Positions 1-12,395 of a stretch of DNA of 64,000 nt are shown here, in pieces. This DNA is from Hydractinia symbiolongicarpus (lineage: Eukaryota > Cnidaria > Hydrozoa > Anthoathecata > Hydractiniidae). Every line of letters begins with the position of its first letter. Position 1 is the stretch's first letter. The notes beneath the pieces were generated by a model that saw nothing but the letters and a program-made list of their open reading frames with translations, did not search any database and had not been told where the DNA came from. The stretch covers positions 22,444,501-22,508,500 of the forward strand of contig NC_079880.1 in the NCBI RefSeq assembly GCF_029227915.1, written 5' to 3'. A program made the translations under genes and the position numbers.

Positions 1-748
1 CAGAATAAACGACAATAAAAACTGCAGATTAAAATCTAAAAAAAAAAATTAATAACTGAAGAAAATCAATTAATAACCTAATAATTAGTATATTTCAGCT
101 CGCCCAGTGGACTATAAAATTATTGATTGCTTTACAAAATAAATAGAAGCAGCTGTATCAAACCATTTGCGAATAGTAATTTTCCAGCTGCGTTTAATAG
201 AGTGGAAATAAAGATGTTAATAGGGATGTGCTGTGGTTATTGTAGTAAAATATTTCTCTCCCAGGATAAGTTTTGCACAATATGATTATGAACAATGGAC
301 TATTCCATTTAAGGATATAACTTGGGAAATAATTCTTTTGTCCTACAGCTTGATATAATAAACAATAAGGGAAGAATGAGATAAATTCATTTCATTTATA
401 GGAACAAACAAATAAAAAAAATTGTTTACAAAAAAACAAAAAAAACGATTTTAACATTTAATAAAATCCATATTTATATTCTAAAAATATACGCAAAAAA
501 TATTTATATATCAAAACATGAAAAATTTAACTTATATTTAGCGTTATATAGATATATGTATATATATTATATACTTTTTAAAAAAATTAATTTATAAGAA
601 CAATAATAAACTTTTAACTGCAACAAATTTGTAAATATATATACATGTATGTTTCTCTCTGAACAGTTATTTATAAAAATTAGAAGAAAAAATATTTTTT
701 TAAGTTTCTTTCTAATATTACATTAAAAATATTTTAATCCTTTATAAT
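1..748. other. 3' flank of the Kelch gene, no gene seen
   Basis: Very AT-rich sequence with A and T runs and short TA-rich stretches. I see no coding segment, RNA gene or clear repeat. The right part is expected to hold the 3' UTR of the minus-strand Kelch gene that ends at 749, but I cannot place its poly(A) site with confidence. Confidence 0.5.
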
Positions 749-2766
749 TCATGTTACTGCAGCACCACAGCCAGCCCGTGCAAAGTTCATATTAGCCACT
801 TCTTTCCATTCATCAGCATCAACATCATATACTTCAACTTTATTTAATCGACTGAAACCATCGAACCCACCAACAACAAATATTTTATTCCTTAAAATAC
901 CAATACCTGACCAGGCTCTTGGTGAAATCATTGAAGAAATCGATACCCACTGCATTGTTGATGGATTGTACCGCTCACAAACATTAAAGTAATGATCACT
1001 TCCACGATTCCGACCACCAATTGCATAGATATAATTGTCAAGTGAGACCAAACTAAGTCCTGAGCGAGCTTTTTCAAGCTCTGCTACAAATGTCCACTCG
1101 TCTTTTTCTGGACAATAACATTCAACTGATGCTCTATCACAGTGAACAGTACGATCATACCCTCCAGCAATGTATATACATCCTAAAAAAAAATTAGTAA
1201 TTTTTTTAACAAAAACAATTATTATTATTTTGGCATGTTTTACCAAAAGGTTTACTTAACATCTTAGTAAAAACATTCATGCCACAAAAAAGAAATACTA
1301 AGTATGTATATATTTGAAATATTGTAATCTAAAATCTTTGAAAAAAAATATTTGTAAGTCAAAAAATTAAACCCGCATGGTTTGAATGAATTCAAAAAGT
1401 GGATTCATGTTATAAAAAAAAGATAATCTAAATAAAACCTTTACACACATAAATGTTGTCATCACATACTTATATGCAAAGTGAAAAAAATAGAGACAAT
1501 ACCATCATGTTCTGTAACACCAGCACCCGCCCTTCGTTTTTTCATTGGTTTTAATCTTTTCCAACAATTTTTCTTACGTGAATATCTTTCAACAATATTA
1601 TAACTAGAGTTACGATCTTCCCCTCCCAGTGCATATAATTTTCCATTGCAAACTACAACAGATACAAAAGATCTGGGAGTGCTTAGATCAGCTATGGGAA
1701 ACCAATGTTGTAAGATTGGATTATAGCATTCAACATAAGGTAAATACAAGGTGTTGTCATGTGGTTCATTGACTGCACGTTCACCAGCAATAGCATATAA
1801 GCACCCATTCATGGTTGCTGCTGCAACAGCTGTACGTGCAATATTCATACTTTTCTCTATGTGCCAACAATCTTGGAAGATGTCGTATCTTTCAACAGAG
1901 TCAAGTTGGCAATATAAACTATTCCTCCCGCCAATTGCATAAATTGACTGTGGTACAGCTCTTGGTGTACACAGATATGCTGGTAATTTTTCTGGATGTT
2001 CATTCATCACACGGGCTAATATAAGCTGACATTGTGTGTTCGACTTAATAAAATTTGCTGAAAAAACTTTGCATTGAAGAAATTCCAAGGATAACAGAGG
2101 AACTCTGATACATTTTAAAATGTCTGGTACATATTGCGTTCGGTTTTGAAAGTCATGATATAGCCAATTTTCCAGTGCAGAGAACACATCTTCTTCGCTA
2201 CGGACTTGTATCTTATCACTGGTTAAAAGTTCTAATAATTCAGTTGAGGATAACTTCAAAAATTCTTCATGATTTATAACATCCAAAAAATTTTGATGAA
2301 GATATTCAGTAGCATGCTCTTCTAAATCTCTACAAAAGTATATCTTAGCAAATTCTTTTATTCCAATGCAATTGGCAGAATCAAGTTGGTTCCTAAGAAA
2401 CTTGGTACATGCCAAACTCAAACTATCAATGTTAAGAAGAGTTGAGCCAGCTAACATTTGCTGAACATTCTCAATATTTATTTCTATTTTTCCAGAGTAT
2501 GAAAAATCAATCAGCATCTCCATAGTTTTTTCATCAATACCATGGATCTCAATAACATTTTGTAGAGTTTCTAACATACCATTCGTAAACATTGCTCTTA
2601 GATAAGGACTAACACCTGCTAAAATAATTCTATGAGCATTAAACTCCCTCTTGTTTACTTTTAAAATGACATCACAGAGTTTTTTCTCTTTTCGAAGTTC
2701 ATTCATAACTTCAAAACATTCTTTCGAAAAATGGAATTTTTGGAAAATTCTGCGTTGAACTCCCAT
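749..2766 (-). CDS. BTB-BACK-Kelch protein, KLHL28-like
   Basis: Two coding exons, 2766-1503 and 1182-749, give 565 aa. The intron (1502-1183) has a GT donor and a T-rich AG acceptor, and the frame is kept (codon split 1/2 in the Gly of HDG-C). Domains: BTB at about residues 20-125 (CDVILKV, HRIILAGVSPYLRAMF), BACK at about 130-235 (NCIGIKEFA, NWLYHD, VPLLSLEFL), then Kelch blades from about 273 to the end (YAIGGRN, YALGGEDR, VVGGFDG). By family knowledge such proteins are substrate adaptors of CUL3 ubiquitin ligases, with BTB binding CUL3 and Kelch binding the substrate. The length and the linker before blade 1 resemble KLHL28, but paralogue assignment by eye is weak. The chosen start (MGVQRRIFQ) sits a usual distance before the BTB domain. 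No damage is seen. The substrate is unknown. Confidence 0.9.
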
Positions 2767-3461
2767 CTTTTAAGATATAAACATCGGAAGCAGTTCCAAA
2801 CAGGAGAACATAGCGTTTGCAATTGTCGGACATCGCTTGTGAAAACAAATTTAATGCTTTGGCAAAGATATCAATTTCACTTACCCAGATAAATACCTGT
2901 TTTAAAAATGGAACTACTGCGGGACAGTGAAACCATACAATTTGTTTATTACTATTCGGTATAGTAATTTTGCGGAACATGGCAAGGTCGATACATTATG
3001 TGTCGTATATACATAGTACGCAGCAATAATTTAAGAAAAGTCTTTTTAATGAAAGAATATGAATGTCAGCTTTATCTTGTGTTACATATTTCTTGGAATT
3101 AGCTATTTAAAAATTATAAAATAATTTTAGAAAAGTACATGTTCTATTTTGCTTTTGTTGTTTTGATGTTTCACTAGTGACACGCAAGCGCGAGATATAT
3201 AAACAAATATGGTGCGAGAAACGCGGTCGTGATGTTGTTGGGGAATGGCTTTGTAGTTTTGACAGAAAGTTTAATTTCATAAGTAGCTGCCTATCTAGCT
3301 ATAGAGTGTTAAAAGGGATGCAATGTGTGTAAAAAGAATTCGTTTTTGCTGATTATTTGATAAATAAAGTTGTTAACGAAAAGCATACTAACAAATAGTT
3401 TTTAACAAAAAGAAAGCGTGGAATAATTTTCCAGACCAAAAGTGATCTGTGATGAAAGTCT
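2767..3461. other. Upstream region of the Kelch gene
   Basis: Non-coding. It should contain the promoter and 5' UTR of the minus-strand Kelch gene. A short minus reading frame overlapping 2711-2980 is a shadow of the Kelch start in another frame. No clear promoter element is recognised. Confidence 0.4.
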
Positions 3462-3594
3462 GCTTTCGTTTAAGACTTCCATTTCTAACGTATTTAGCAA
3501 ATTCTAATGGAGATTGCTTTTTAATTTTTGTTTTTTATTTTTTTCAATTTTCACGGATTATAAATGTTACAGTACTATGTTTGATTAACGTAGT

Positions 3595-3768
3595 GTATAT
3601 TCGTACGCACTTTTGCCCATTTTTGAGTACGTATATGTTCATCCGCTATTCGTACGTAAAGTGCTTTAGGGTTAGGGTTAGGATTCTTTTTCCTTTTTTC
3701 TATGTATGAATAGCGCTATGCACTATTAATACGCACTTTATGTCATATTAAAGTGCGTACGAATATAC
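3595..3768. mobile_element. 174-bp MITE with perfect 19-bp inverted ends
   Basis: The ends GTATATTCGTACGCACTTT (3595-3613) and its exact reverse complement (3750-3768) enclose 136 bp. AGT flanks both sides and may be a 3-bp target duplication. Inside are further partial copies of the end motif (GTACGTAAAGTGC, TACGCACTTTA) and a telomere-like TTAGGG run (3666-3682). There is no coding content. Confidence 0.75.
3666..3682 (+). repeat. Interstitial telomere-like repeat (TTAGGG x 2.8)
   Basis: Two full TTAGGG units plus TTAGG, inside the 174-bp MITE. TTAGGG is the telomere repeat of cnidarians and vertebrates. The run is too short and too internal to mark a chromosome end. Confidence 0.7.
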
Positions 3769-3801
3769 AGTTCCTTTGATTAATGAGCTGAGGCAGTCTA
3801 A

Positions 3802-4449
3802 ACAGTCAGGGAAAACAGCAAATTAGGTTATCATAAACTAATTGGGCTATTTGCCAAATTCATAGAGGAATAACCTAACTTAGCTATGCTATCCTTATTA
3901 GGCTATGAAAATTTTTTAAAAGCAAAAAAACACCTTACCGCGCTATCCGCATCTTTATTTCACTCTTTATGTGCAGCCAAATTTCAAAACTTTGATATTT
4001 GAAAAAATCATTGCATTTGTACGACGAAACTAAAAGATATTGACCAAAATCGGCAAAATATTTTGCGCATAGTCTAATTAGCTTATAATGGCCTAACTAG
4101 GAGATTCTTTGCCTAAACATTGTCTTTCTTCAACCGCCATTTTGAAAACCACATTTCGTTCAACATCCTTATTAGGCTATTTGATATCCTAATTAGGTCA
4201 TTTTCACAGGAATTTAAATAAATGTAAATATTTCGTCAACCCGTCGTTAGTTTTCGTTAAAATTTTGATGTTTTAGGCGCAGCATTGGTAAGACTCAAAA
4301 CAACAATTAATATGGACGCAAGTGTGCTATTATTTTCGCAAAAGTTAAAAATATGATTTTATATCCTAAATAGGCTATCAGCATGGTTTAATTAAGAGAT
4401 GATAGCCTAATTAGGTTACATAACCTAATTTCCTGTTTTCCCTGACTGT
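3802..4449. mobile_element. 648-bp MITE with 30-bp inverted ends
   Basis: The terminal inverted repeats begin ACAGTCAGGGAAAACAG and agree at 29 of 30 positions (3802-3831 against 4420-4449). Both sides are flanked by CTAA (3798-3801, 4450-4453), a candidate 4-bp target duplication. The interior is crowded with variants of TTAGGCTAT / CCTAATTAGG in both orientations, as in subterminal transposase-binding repeats. There is no transposase frame. The superfamily is unclear: the end resembles hAT termini, but the duplication is not 8 bp. Confidence 0.8.
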
Positions 4450-4799
4450 CTAAGCTTTATAATTTTTTGTTTCTTTTTTGTTTTAGTGGCCCCCTAGTGA
4501 AAACAGTCCACTAACTATAGGTTTTTGTGATTTTCTGGGCTAGCCACTTTAAATATTTATTATTATTATTAGTGTGCAAATATTGCAAGTATTGGATGCC
4601 AGTATATATATATAGCTAATAATAATAATAAATATTTAATATGGCTAGCCCAGAAAATAATAATCCGCTAACTTATAGTTAGTGGATTGTTTTCCCTGGG
4701 GGCCACTTTAACAAAAAACGATAAACCTTGACTTTAATTAAAAAGTGATCTCCATTAGAATTTGCCAAATACATTAGATAGTCTTAAGAAGATAAAGCA

Positions 4800-5960
4800 A
4801 TTTTGCACCAAAGGTCCGTATATTATTTTCGCTTTTCGCAAGAATTATATATACTTTGCTAACACGTGCTCAATTTATCAACAGCTTTATACTGTAGCAG
4901 GTCCCGGTGCACTTGCATGATTAAAATAATATCACCAATCAATTTAACAGAGTAGGTAATTTTATTTATCAAGACACTAAATGGCAAAATAATGGCTGCC
5001 AAGAGTCCTCCAAATCATTGTAGACACCAAGAAAACTACACGCTTTTTCTTTATAATGAATGTCCTTTATAAGAATATCAGACTGGGATTTTAGATTAAA
5101 ACAATACATATTTTGTTTAGAACAATAAAGAAATAAAAATAATGACCAGCCTGGTTAAAATTTTGGTATTCTTATAAACAACATGTGTATTAAAAAAGAT
5201 AAACGAATGCCTTAAATGAATACCACAATGTCATTTCTTCACCCTCGTCTCAAGAGATTTTTGCTGTCCCTCTTATATATTAAAAATACAAAAAACCCTT
5301 GGGGTGGTCAGTCATTTATTCAGAAACACGAGTTATTAAAACCCAGCTTAATCAATATTCCATACCAGAATTAGGTCTTGGAAATTTTTGAGTTCATGGA
5401 AGAGAAGTGTTTTGAAAGGAAGAAAAGATTTTGGAGGAATGAAGAGAGGTGTTTTGACTAAGAAGACAATTTTTTTATTATTATGAAGAGAAGTAAGCCA
5501 TATGGGCCATAGTACACTAGGTCTTTAAGATTATTCTACACTTTTGCAGCTTTAAACAGAAAGACTTTTTTTGCCAAATTCAATGTTGACCAAAAGGGAA
5601 GTGTGAACCTGTTTTTAGAGGCTCCTCCAACAAATTTGCAATTTTTTTCCAACCTTTGACTTACCGAAGTGTGTGTAACCATATTTCTGGAAGTTGATAG
5701 GAAATACTATTCATGTGAGTATCAGAAATTCTCATATCTTCAATGTTCACATTTGTATCTGATATCTTCAAAAAGCAATTTTAGTGAATATGGTTAAAAA
5801 GTAACTTCGGTTTTGTATACGAATTAAATATTCATGCCTTTACTGTAGTGTGCTTTTTTTAGATCTTTGTTTTATGTGCAAAAAATTATGAAAATATAAA
5901 AATAGTTTACACATGTTTTATGCTTTTAATTTTTTTACTTAGAACAAATATTATTTTAAA
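4800..5960. other. Intergenic region upstream of SPEF1
   Basis: AT-rich and without recognisable coding content or strong repeats. The right end should include the SPEF1 promoter and 5' UTR. A few T-runs precede the start codon. No TATA box is convincing. Confidence 0.4.
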
Positions 5961-8900
5961 ATGGCTGAACCTCTTGACGAAGATGCTTTACAACAGTTAT
6001 ACACATGGATAGATGAAATTCCTCTATCGAGGCCAAAACGGAACATTGTCCGTGACTTCAGTGATGGTGGTAGGTTTGTGTTAAGTTCACATAATAAATT
6101 CTAAAAGTATATAATTGATGAGAAAAAATGAATGTGGTCGAAATGTTTTGCAAATTTTTCTTGTTTAGCAAAATAACTGAATAAATAAAATTATTTTGAT
6201 TTTATTCTACAGTATTGGTGGCTGAAATTGTCCATCATTTTATTCCAAAAATGGTTGATCTTCACAATTACTCGCCTGCCAATTCAACTACTCAGAAGCT
6301 TGACAATTGGAACTTGTTGAAACGTATGTTTGTTTGGTAACTGATACAACCACAAAAACTTTATACACTTTCTGTCACGATCTATTTTAATAAAAGTGTT
6401 CCAATCTTTCAATTAGCTTGATTGTAGTCAATTCTATTTTGTTTAATGTGTAAATACATCAATATTTTTTAGTTTGTTTTAAAACCAATGTTTTCACTTT
6501 CCATGTAGAAAATATTTTTGCAGTGGACTCTGTATTGGGACAATTTGCACAGCAGGTTTTGTTATGGTCAAACGAAATTTACCTTTTTCTCCAGCTAAGG
6601 TTACCTTTTTCTCCAGTTAAGGTTGCATAATTAACATATTAACTTATTTAAAAGCCTTTACAAAGTCTACATAATTACCACGTTGTGTGTTGCTTTTATT
6701 ATGCCAATACTAGCTAGCTATTTTTAGGACGTTGTTTCAGTAAACTTCAGTATAACATAGAAGAAGATTACGTCAAAGGTGTAGTAGCATGCAAACCTGG
6801 CATAGTGGAGCTTGTGTTGGCTGAATTACGTGAACATGTATGCAAAAATTTATATATGGTTGTGTATTTTTTATGTTTTTCTATTTATTTTTTTTTTGCA
6901 CATGTCTTTGTGTTAAAGCATTTCACAGAATTAGGTTCGTTTTTGTCATTGCTCTCAACAGGACTGACTTTCACATAGAGCAATCTACTAAAGATACAGC
7001 ATGTTTTGGAAAGTAGCCACAGAGATTGCAGTGTTTTTGGAAAGTAATCACAGGGAATCCATTTTTTTCGCAAAGGTGCATTATTCACTAAAGGAAATGT
7101 GGTAGAGCAAAGCTATGGAAATTGAATTCTAAAATAAAACCTAACTTTAGATTGAAGGATATGTTTCTCGACAAAAAGCTGCAATTATGATGGAACAAAA
7201 TCAAATGCATGATGAAGTCAGCACAGGATACGAACAACAAGAGGCTATGAATGCTGATCAAACTGTAATCAATGGTATGTATACTTTTATCTGCACATTA
7301 CATAGCCCACGTTTTGCAATAAATAGGGGGCACCCTGTTTATTGCAACCTTAAAGACATTGTCTTTAAACTTTAAATATCCAGAGGCGTAACTAATTTTT
7401 CTTTACTTTGCTTTTATCTCCACAATAAACATGTCACTTTCTACTCCCTTCTTTCTTTCTTACATTTCCATTATTTTGTCCTTTAAATATTTTCGATTTA
7501 AAATGAGCATAATTACAAACAAAAGATTTCCAGACGCATTTATTTAAGCTATAACAACATCTTAATGGCAACACGAGGCTTTTAGAAACTAGTAACTTGT
7601 TAGCACAAGCCAGCTAGATGATAAAAAGAAAAAGGACATACAACAGGGACTGTAAAAACTGCAGTAGTTAGAATTCCTTTATTCTAAAAATTTTTAAAGA
7701 TGAGAAACGGAATTTTAATTTGTGCACCAGCCCAACTGAGGAGACAACACTTGCATTTGGTCTTCCTTAGATAGTCAACAAAGCAACCAATAAGCAACAG
7801 TTGAGATGGTACATAAAGAAATCTAAGCAACATTGAGCCTCAATCAAAATTTTGTGTGTTTATAAAAAAAAAGCATTTTTGTCATAATGTGCGGTGTTTT
7901 CTATATCGTTTAATCTGTAAACTTCCCGAATCGCTATAAAGGTATTTTTTTGGCAAATGTGTGTGATCACGAATAACGTAATTTTGTCATTTGGAAACTT
8001 AGCCTCAACGTTTCTCTTTTTTTTAATTAAAAGAAAAAATGAACACTTATATCCAATATTTTCTAGGCTATGATCAATCCGGTCAAAACTACAACAGCTA
8101 TAATGGTTATGTACCGTATGATCCGTACACACAACAACAAACCGTCGACATGCAGTATCAGTTTAATAGCCAGGTAACTATTCTTTTATTTTCATGTGGC
8201 TCAAACTGAAGATGCGACACCGCGAAAGTATTTCCTCTATATAACAACGGTATTCTTTTGTGCGCGTGAAGTAAGTCGTGTTACATGGACACTAAATATT
8301 TATGCTCGAAATAGCAAATGCGACATAGGTACGAAGGCAAATTTTCGATTAAATTTGGTAAAAGCCTGCTTTAAATTTGAAATAAAGAACTATAAGATAT
8401 AATTTAAAACTGGAGAACATTTTTTTCAACTTTATTCTGTTATATCAAAAAGACAGGTTTGTTACGTTATCAGCACTAAAAATGAGAAACCTAAATTTTC
8501 TTGCTTAAAATATGGTGTTTTTTTGAGTTAGTGTAGTTCTTATTCTTGAGTCATTATCTGTTTCATGTAGTGGTAGGAAGGGGGGCGTGATGAAACAGGC
8601 AGGGAGTATGACAATTGGGAGGGTTCGTCTTAAAATAGGGGGATAACCACTGTCGTCCATTGACGTCCATTGACAAGTTAATAATATTTGACATAAATTT
8701 TAGGAAGAACCTAAACTTTGAATAAATCCTTGTTATTTTTTCTTATGCAGCCGCATGCTGTCCAAGATATTCGAACGAATACGACAAAGAGAGACCAGTG
8801 TATGTCACCAAAACGCAACAGTGAAGATGGAAGAACGCAAGCGAGCAAAGCGAAAACCAAAACGTGAGTAGAACGATTTTAGAGTTGTCTTATTTCTCGA

Positions 8901-10537
8901 AACATGCGGTGGCGAAAGATGACGAAAATTATTATAATTTTTATTCTAATTTCTATATTAAAAATACCTTTATTTTGTCGGGTCTTTTGTAGTTTTATTA
9001 CTCCAGGCTAATAGGCGCACAAATTCCAATGCAGAAAATATGTACGACGGCGAATTCTGATAAATTTTTCCGCAGGCTAACGACTCGTCTGCTATATTAA
9101 TACTCGTATTTTGTTCAAAATGGTAACCTAATCGCAACTTTGTGCTAAGAGTACACGATATGTAAGACGAGCGATAACATGATAACTGGATTATGCACGA
9201 TGGGAAGAAGCCGTAGATGTCTCGACATTCTAATATTCTTGTCTTGTCTTTTCCACTTACTTCCTATCAGCATTTCTAACTACTTTTGTAAGTTTAAGTG
9301 TTCGAACATGTTATGTCCAAAATTACTACTAGTCCTACCTTCTTCATACTCAAAGCTGTTCGAATTTTAATACGGGTGGTAAAATACTGGAACTCGTTTG
9401 ACGCCAGTGTGTCTATTGGTTTGTCGGGATATGTAATGTTGTTTTAATGACCTCAGGCTAACTTTACAACATTGAAAGTGCTTACTCTTTTGATCAGTAG
9501 GATCGACTGGTAGTACTGGTACAATAAATCTTTTAGCACGCAGAACATTTCGGTTTTTAGCAGTCAACTATATTTCGTTGTTGATTTTAGTATCGCGAGT
9601 AGCAGTAAAACTTCTGCTGCTAATGACGTCACAGCCTTGAGGTTAATGTTGGAAGAAAAAGAACAAGCTTTGTTAGCCTCACAAGAAACTGTACAGGTGA
9701 AGTGTATGCTTATTAATAAATTTTTTTATTATTTCCATTTATAAAAAACTTTACGATATGTATTGACATGCATGTGTCGAAAACTGTGGACATTTTCCGA
9801 TATGCATAGAAATATAGTCGATATTTATCGATTATGTATGGAAGACCCTTTGACATGTATCGATATTTACGTAACACTTCGATATGTATCGATATTTTGT
9901 TGAAGGTATTCCGACACGCATCGATTTGTACAGAAAAGTTTTCGAAATTTGTTATTATGTACTGTCAATTTATTCAAATGACGGAGTGTTAAACACGTTT
10001 TTTAAAGGTTACTTGTACCAGCTACCTTTCTTTTAAATTCTCATAAAATATATTTTTGCGAATGCCAACAAAACAGTGTCACGAGAAACCGTTGTCTCCA
10101 GCAGCACTTCTTGCAATCTGCGATAAAGATCAACACAACTGAGTATGACAGTTTTGCAGAAAACGCCTAACCGAGAACTCGATGTGAAGTCATATATATT
10201 GCTACGTTTCTGACTATTTCGTTTGTATTATAGTAGGTTGATTTTCTTTTAGATCTTACAAGCAAAAATAAGAAGGCTTGAACATCTGCTTCATTTAAAA
10301 GATTTACGAATAAACGAATTTAAGAGTCGTCAACCTCAAGGCGTTCTACCGCCTGAAAGCCACCCTCTTCCCGCCCCGCCACAACCGCAACTAATTAATC
10401 CACAGTCAAGACAAATAACGCATGCGCAAACTTTTCCATTGCCTGCTGGTTACACCAGTAATCAATTTCAACCACATCCGCCTCTTCCCCAGATTCCTCG
10501 TCCACCGTTTGAGGACGGGAGAAAATATCAAAGGTAG
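5961..10537 (+). CDS. SPEF1: Sperm flagellar protein 1 (CLAMP), calponin-homology microtubule protein
   Basis: Eight exons: 5961-6069, 6213-6323, 6728-6837, 7151-7274, 8067-8173, 8751-8863, 9591-9696, 10253-10537. All junctions are GT-AG and the sum is 1065 nt, giving 354 aa in frame. The N-terminal calponin-homology domain (about residues 5-115) shows WIDEIPLSRPKRN, DFSDGV and KPGIVELVLAELREH, which is the SPEF1 pattern. A low-complexity Gln/Tyr-rich middle follows, then a short coiled coil (about residues 230-285, ILQAKIRRLEHLLHLKDLRI) and a Pro-rich tail. In animals SPEF1 binds and bundles microtubules and acts in the central pair of motile cilia. The protein is longer than the mammalian form mainly through the middle and the tail. 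Intron 7 (about 9740-9920) holds several loose copies of an ATGTATCGATATTT-like motif. Confidence 0.93.
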
Positions 10538-11224
10538 CATTTTTATCTGGCATTAAAGCGCGGGAGAGACTTTCACGATTGTGCAGCACGAACGTTTAAA
10601 ATGTGTAAATACTGGCGAATAGATAAAAAAATATTGTACCATATGTGAATACTGAATTGATTAGATGATTTTAAAACCGAGATTTAATAATATATGGAGG
10701 TAAGCGGACAGGAAGTAATATTTTCGATGGTGTTAGTTGTATACCCTGTTGAAGCACTTGAGAATTGTAAATAATTTTTAAAATTGATGTTTTGTTTCAC
10801 TTTTTATAGAAGTTTATGTGTGTAAAGAATATTTTTGGCCTGACCGTGCTGCATCTCTTTTCTTCATAAATGTTTAACCCTAAGCCTCAATCTCGATCGG
10901 AGAACTAGTTGTATCTTGTGATGCCTGCCAAGAGATACATAGCCTTGGGGCTAGTTTTCCTAAGACAAATTCAGGGATGGCCCTAGTTACACTCAAACAA
11001 TGAAGATGTCTATTTCAAAGTTGTTGAATTAGGATTTCACTTTTTGTTTTGAAAGCATTTTGTTAAAAAGTATGGCTTTTTTAAACAATTGGAAGAGATG
11101 CAACATCGCAGCTGTATTAATTTATCAGATATATTAAAATCACAATAAATATTCGTTTTTCTTCTTCAACATCGTATCCAGGACTGTCTGAACTAAAACT
11201 TTACCACCTTTTGTCATAGCAAAA
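10538..11224. other. Downstream of SPEF1
   Basis: Non-coding 3' flank of SPEF1. An AATAAA-type string lies near 11144, but I cannot tie it to the gene. Nothing else is seen. Confidence 0.35.
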
Positions 11225-11325
11225 CAACCTCGTCCCCAGGACCTCTTTTCGCTTTTGGTATCAGGGACGGCGCGAAGAAGTCCTCGATATCAAAAAAGTG
11301 AAAAGAGGTCCTGGGGATAAGGTTG
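11225..11325. mobile_element. 101-bp foldback MITE with 9-bp target duplication
   Basis: Left arm CAACCTCGTCCCCAGGACCT and onward (11225-11256); the right arm (11294-11325) is its reverse complement with few mismatches. The spacer is about 37 bp. The direct repeat ATAGCAAAA flanks both ends exactly (11216-11224 and 11326-11334), which strongly supports a transposition event. A 9-bp duplication fits Mutator-like elements; that assignment is inference. There is no coding content. Confidence 0.85.
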
Positions 11326-11872
11326 ATAGCAAAACAATCGGCCAGAATTTTTTATGTTACCGAGTAAGTTTCTGCGAACGTGCAATATTTATTAAGTGAC
11401 ACAAGCTAGGCATAGAAAAGCCCTGGGGCCAAGGTCGTAAAATGACCTTTTCTAAAAATATTTTCTCAACTTTGATTTAAATAAAACCGCCTGTCGTTAC
11501 TCCATTCAGCTAGAACAATCACCCAGCTGTTTTTTTTTTTTGCGATATAAATTCACGTGAAAGTTCTAAATAGACAAATTTTTATTTCTACCGATGTTTG
11601 AAAATAGGTCTAACAAAATATACTTGTTATATACAAAAAAAAGACATTTTTAGAATAATTTGAAATTCGGTTTCTCTATATTAATTAACAGCAAAATCTT
11701 GTTAAAATTCAAAAACATGGACAGGATACCTGTCTCTCTTTTCTGCTCACGCGCCTCGATGTCTGACGTGTTTTGTAATCCTGTTTTTTTAGGGCGCTAT
11801 CACAGAATATTAAAAAATCGCGAACTCACTAACTCACTGACTCGAAGATTACCTATACTTAATAATATTTGT

Positions 11873-12395
11873 TGCACACTTTGCGATTATTTTTCAAAAT
11901 TGATTTGTAAGATCTTCTTGACGGGAAAATTTTCCGAAATTTTAATTTGCAATGAGTCAGTCTGGGGTAAACTAACTGACCGGGAAAAAAAACCACAAGC
12001 CCCATCTAAAATTTGCGTAATTCAGTATACCTTTTGTAAAATTTTGTAAAATCGATTTATTTATTAAATTGATACGGTGACGCGTCTTTGTTTCTCTCTT
12101 ACGTAATGTTGTGGAAATTTTATTTTTCGCAGACCACTTTCCAAGCATTTGGGGAGACCCTAATTCTGCCTACATTCACTTTTATGAACTTTGATGGAAA
12201 CACCTTAATTCTGCCTACATTCACTTTTATGAACTTTGATGGAAACACCTTTACTTTACCAGTTATGTAAATAATGCTTTTAAACACTAACAGCAAAGAA
12301 AAAAAAAAGTAAAAATAGTTACCAAGATGAGATTCGAACACACGACTACTCCCGTATACAAGCTCACGAGGTTGTAATAACTAACAACACAAAAC
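11873..12395. repeat. Dispersed repeat, copy 1, with tRNA-like segment
   Basis: Shares several blocks in the same order and orientation with 63112-63515: a TTTTTCAAAATTGATTTGT block, TTCTGCCTACATTCACTTTT, AAACACCTTTA, and AGTTACCAAGATGAGATTCG. On the minus strand the last block reads TGTTCGAATCTC, close to a Pol III B box, so a tRNA-derived SINE or a SINE-containing composite is likely. I see no clear A box. Similarity of the two copies is roughly 75-85% by eye. Confidence 0.6.
12159..12250. repeat. 45-bp tandem duplication inside the dispersed repeat
   Basis: Two nearly identical 45-bp units (TTAATTCTGCCTACATTCAC and onward to GGAAACACC). The copy at about 63270-63320 has one unit only, so the duplication arose in this copy. 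Confidence 0.85.

Larger units (their letters stand above)
3462..4799. mobile_element. Composite inverted-repeat element with nested insertions
   Basis: Outer arms of about 60 bp are inverted copies: 3462-3523 (with AGCAAATTCTAATGGAGAT) and about 4737-4799. A second, inner pair of arms lies at about 4450-4570 and 4615-4735, starting from AGTGGCCCCC-type ends with CTGGGCTAGCCA inside. Read together they look like one long foldback element, whose left arm was split by two smaller elements (3595-3768 and 3802-4449). No transposase reading frame is present, so all parts are non-autonomous. The superfamily is unknown. Confidence 0.65.

Noticed and set aside
3666-3682. Chromosome end or fusion site
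   Set aside because: Fewer than three telomere units, located inside a MITE flanked by ordinary genes.
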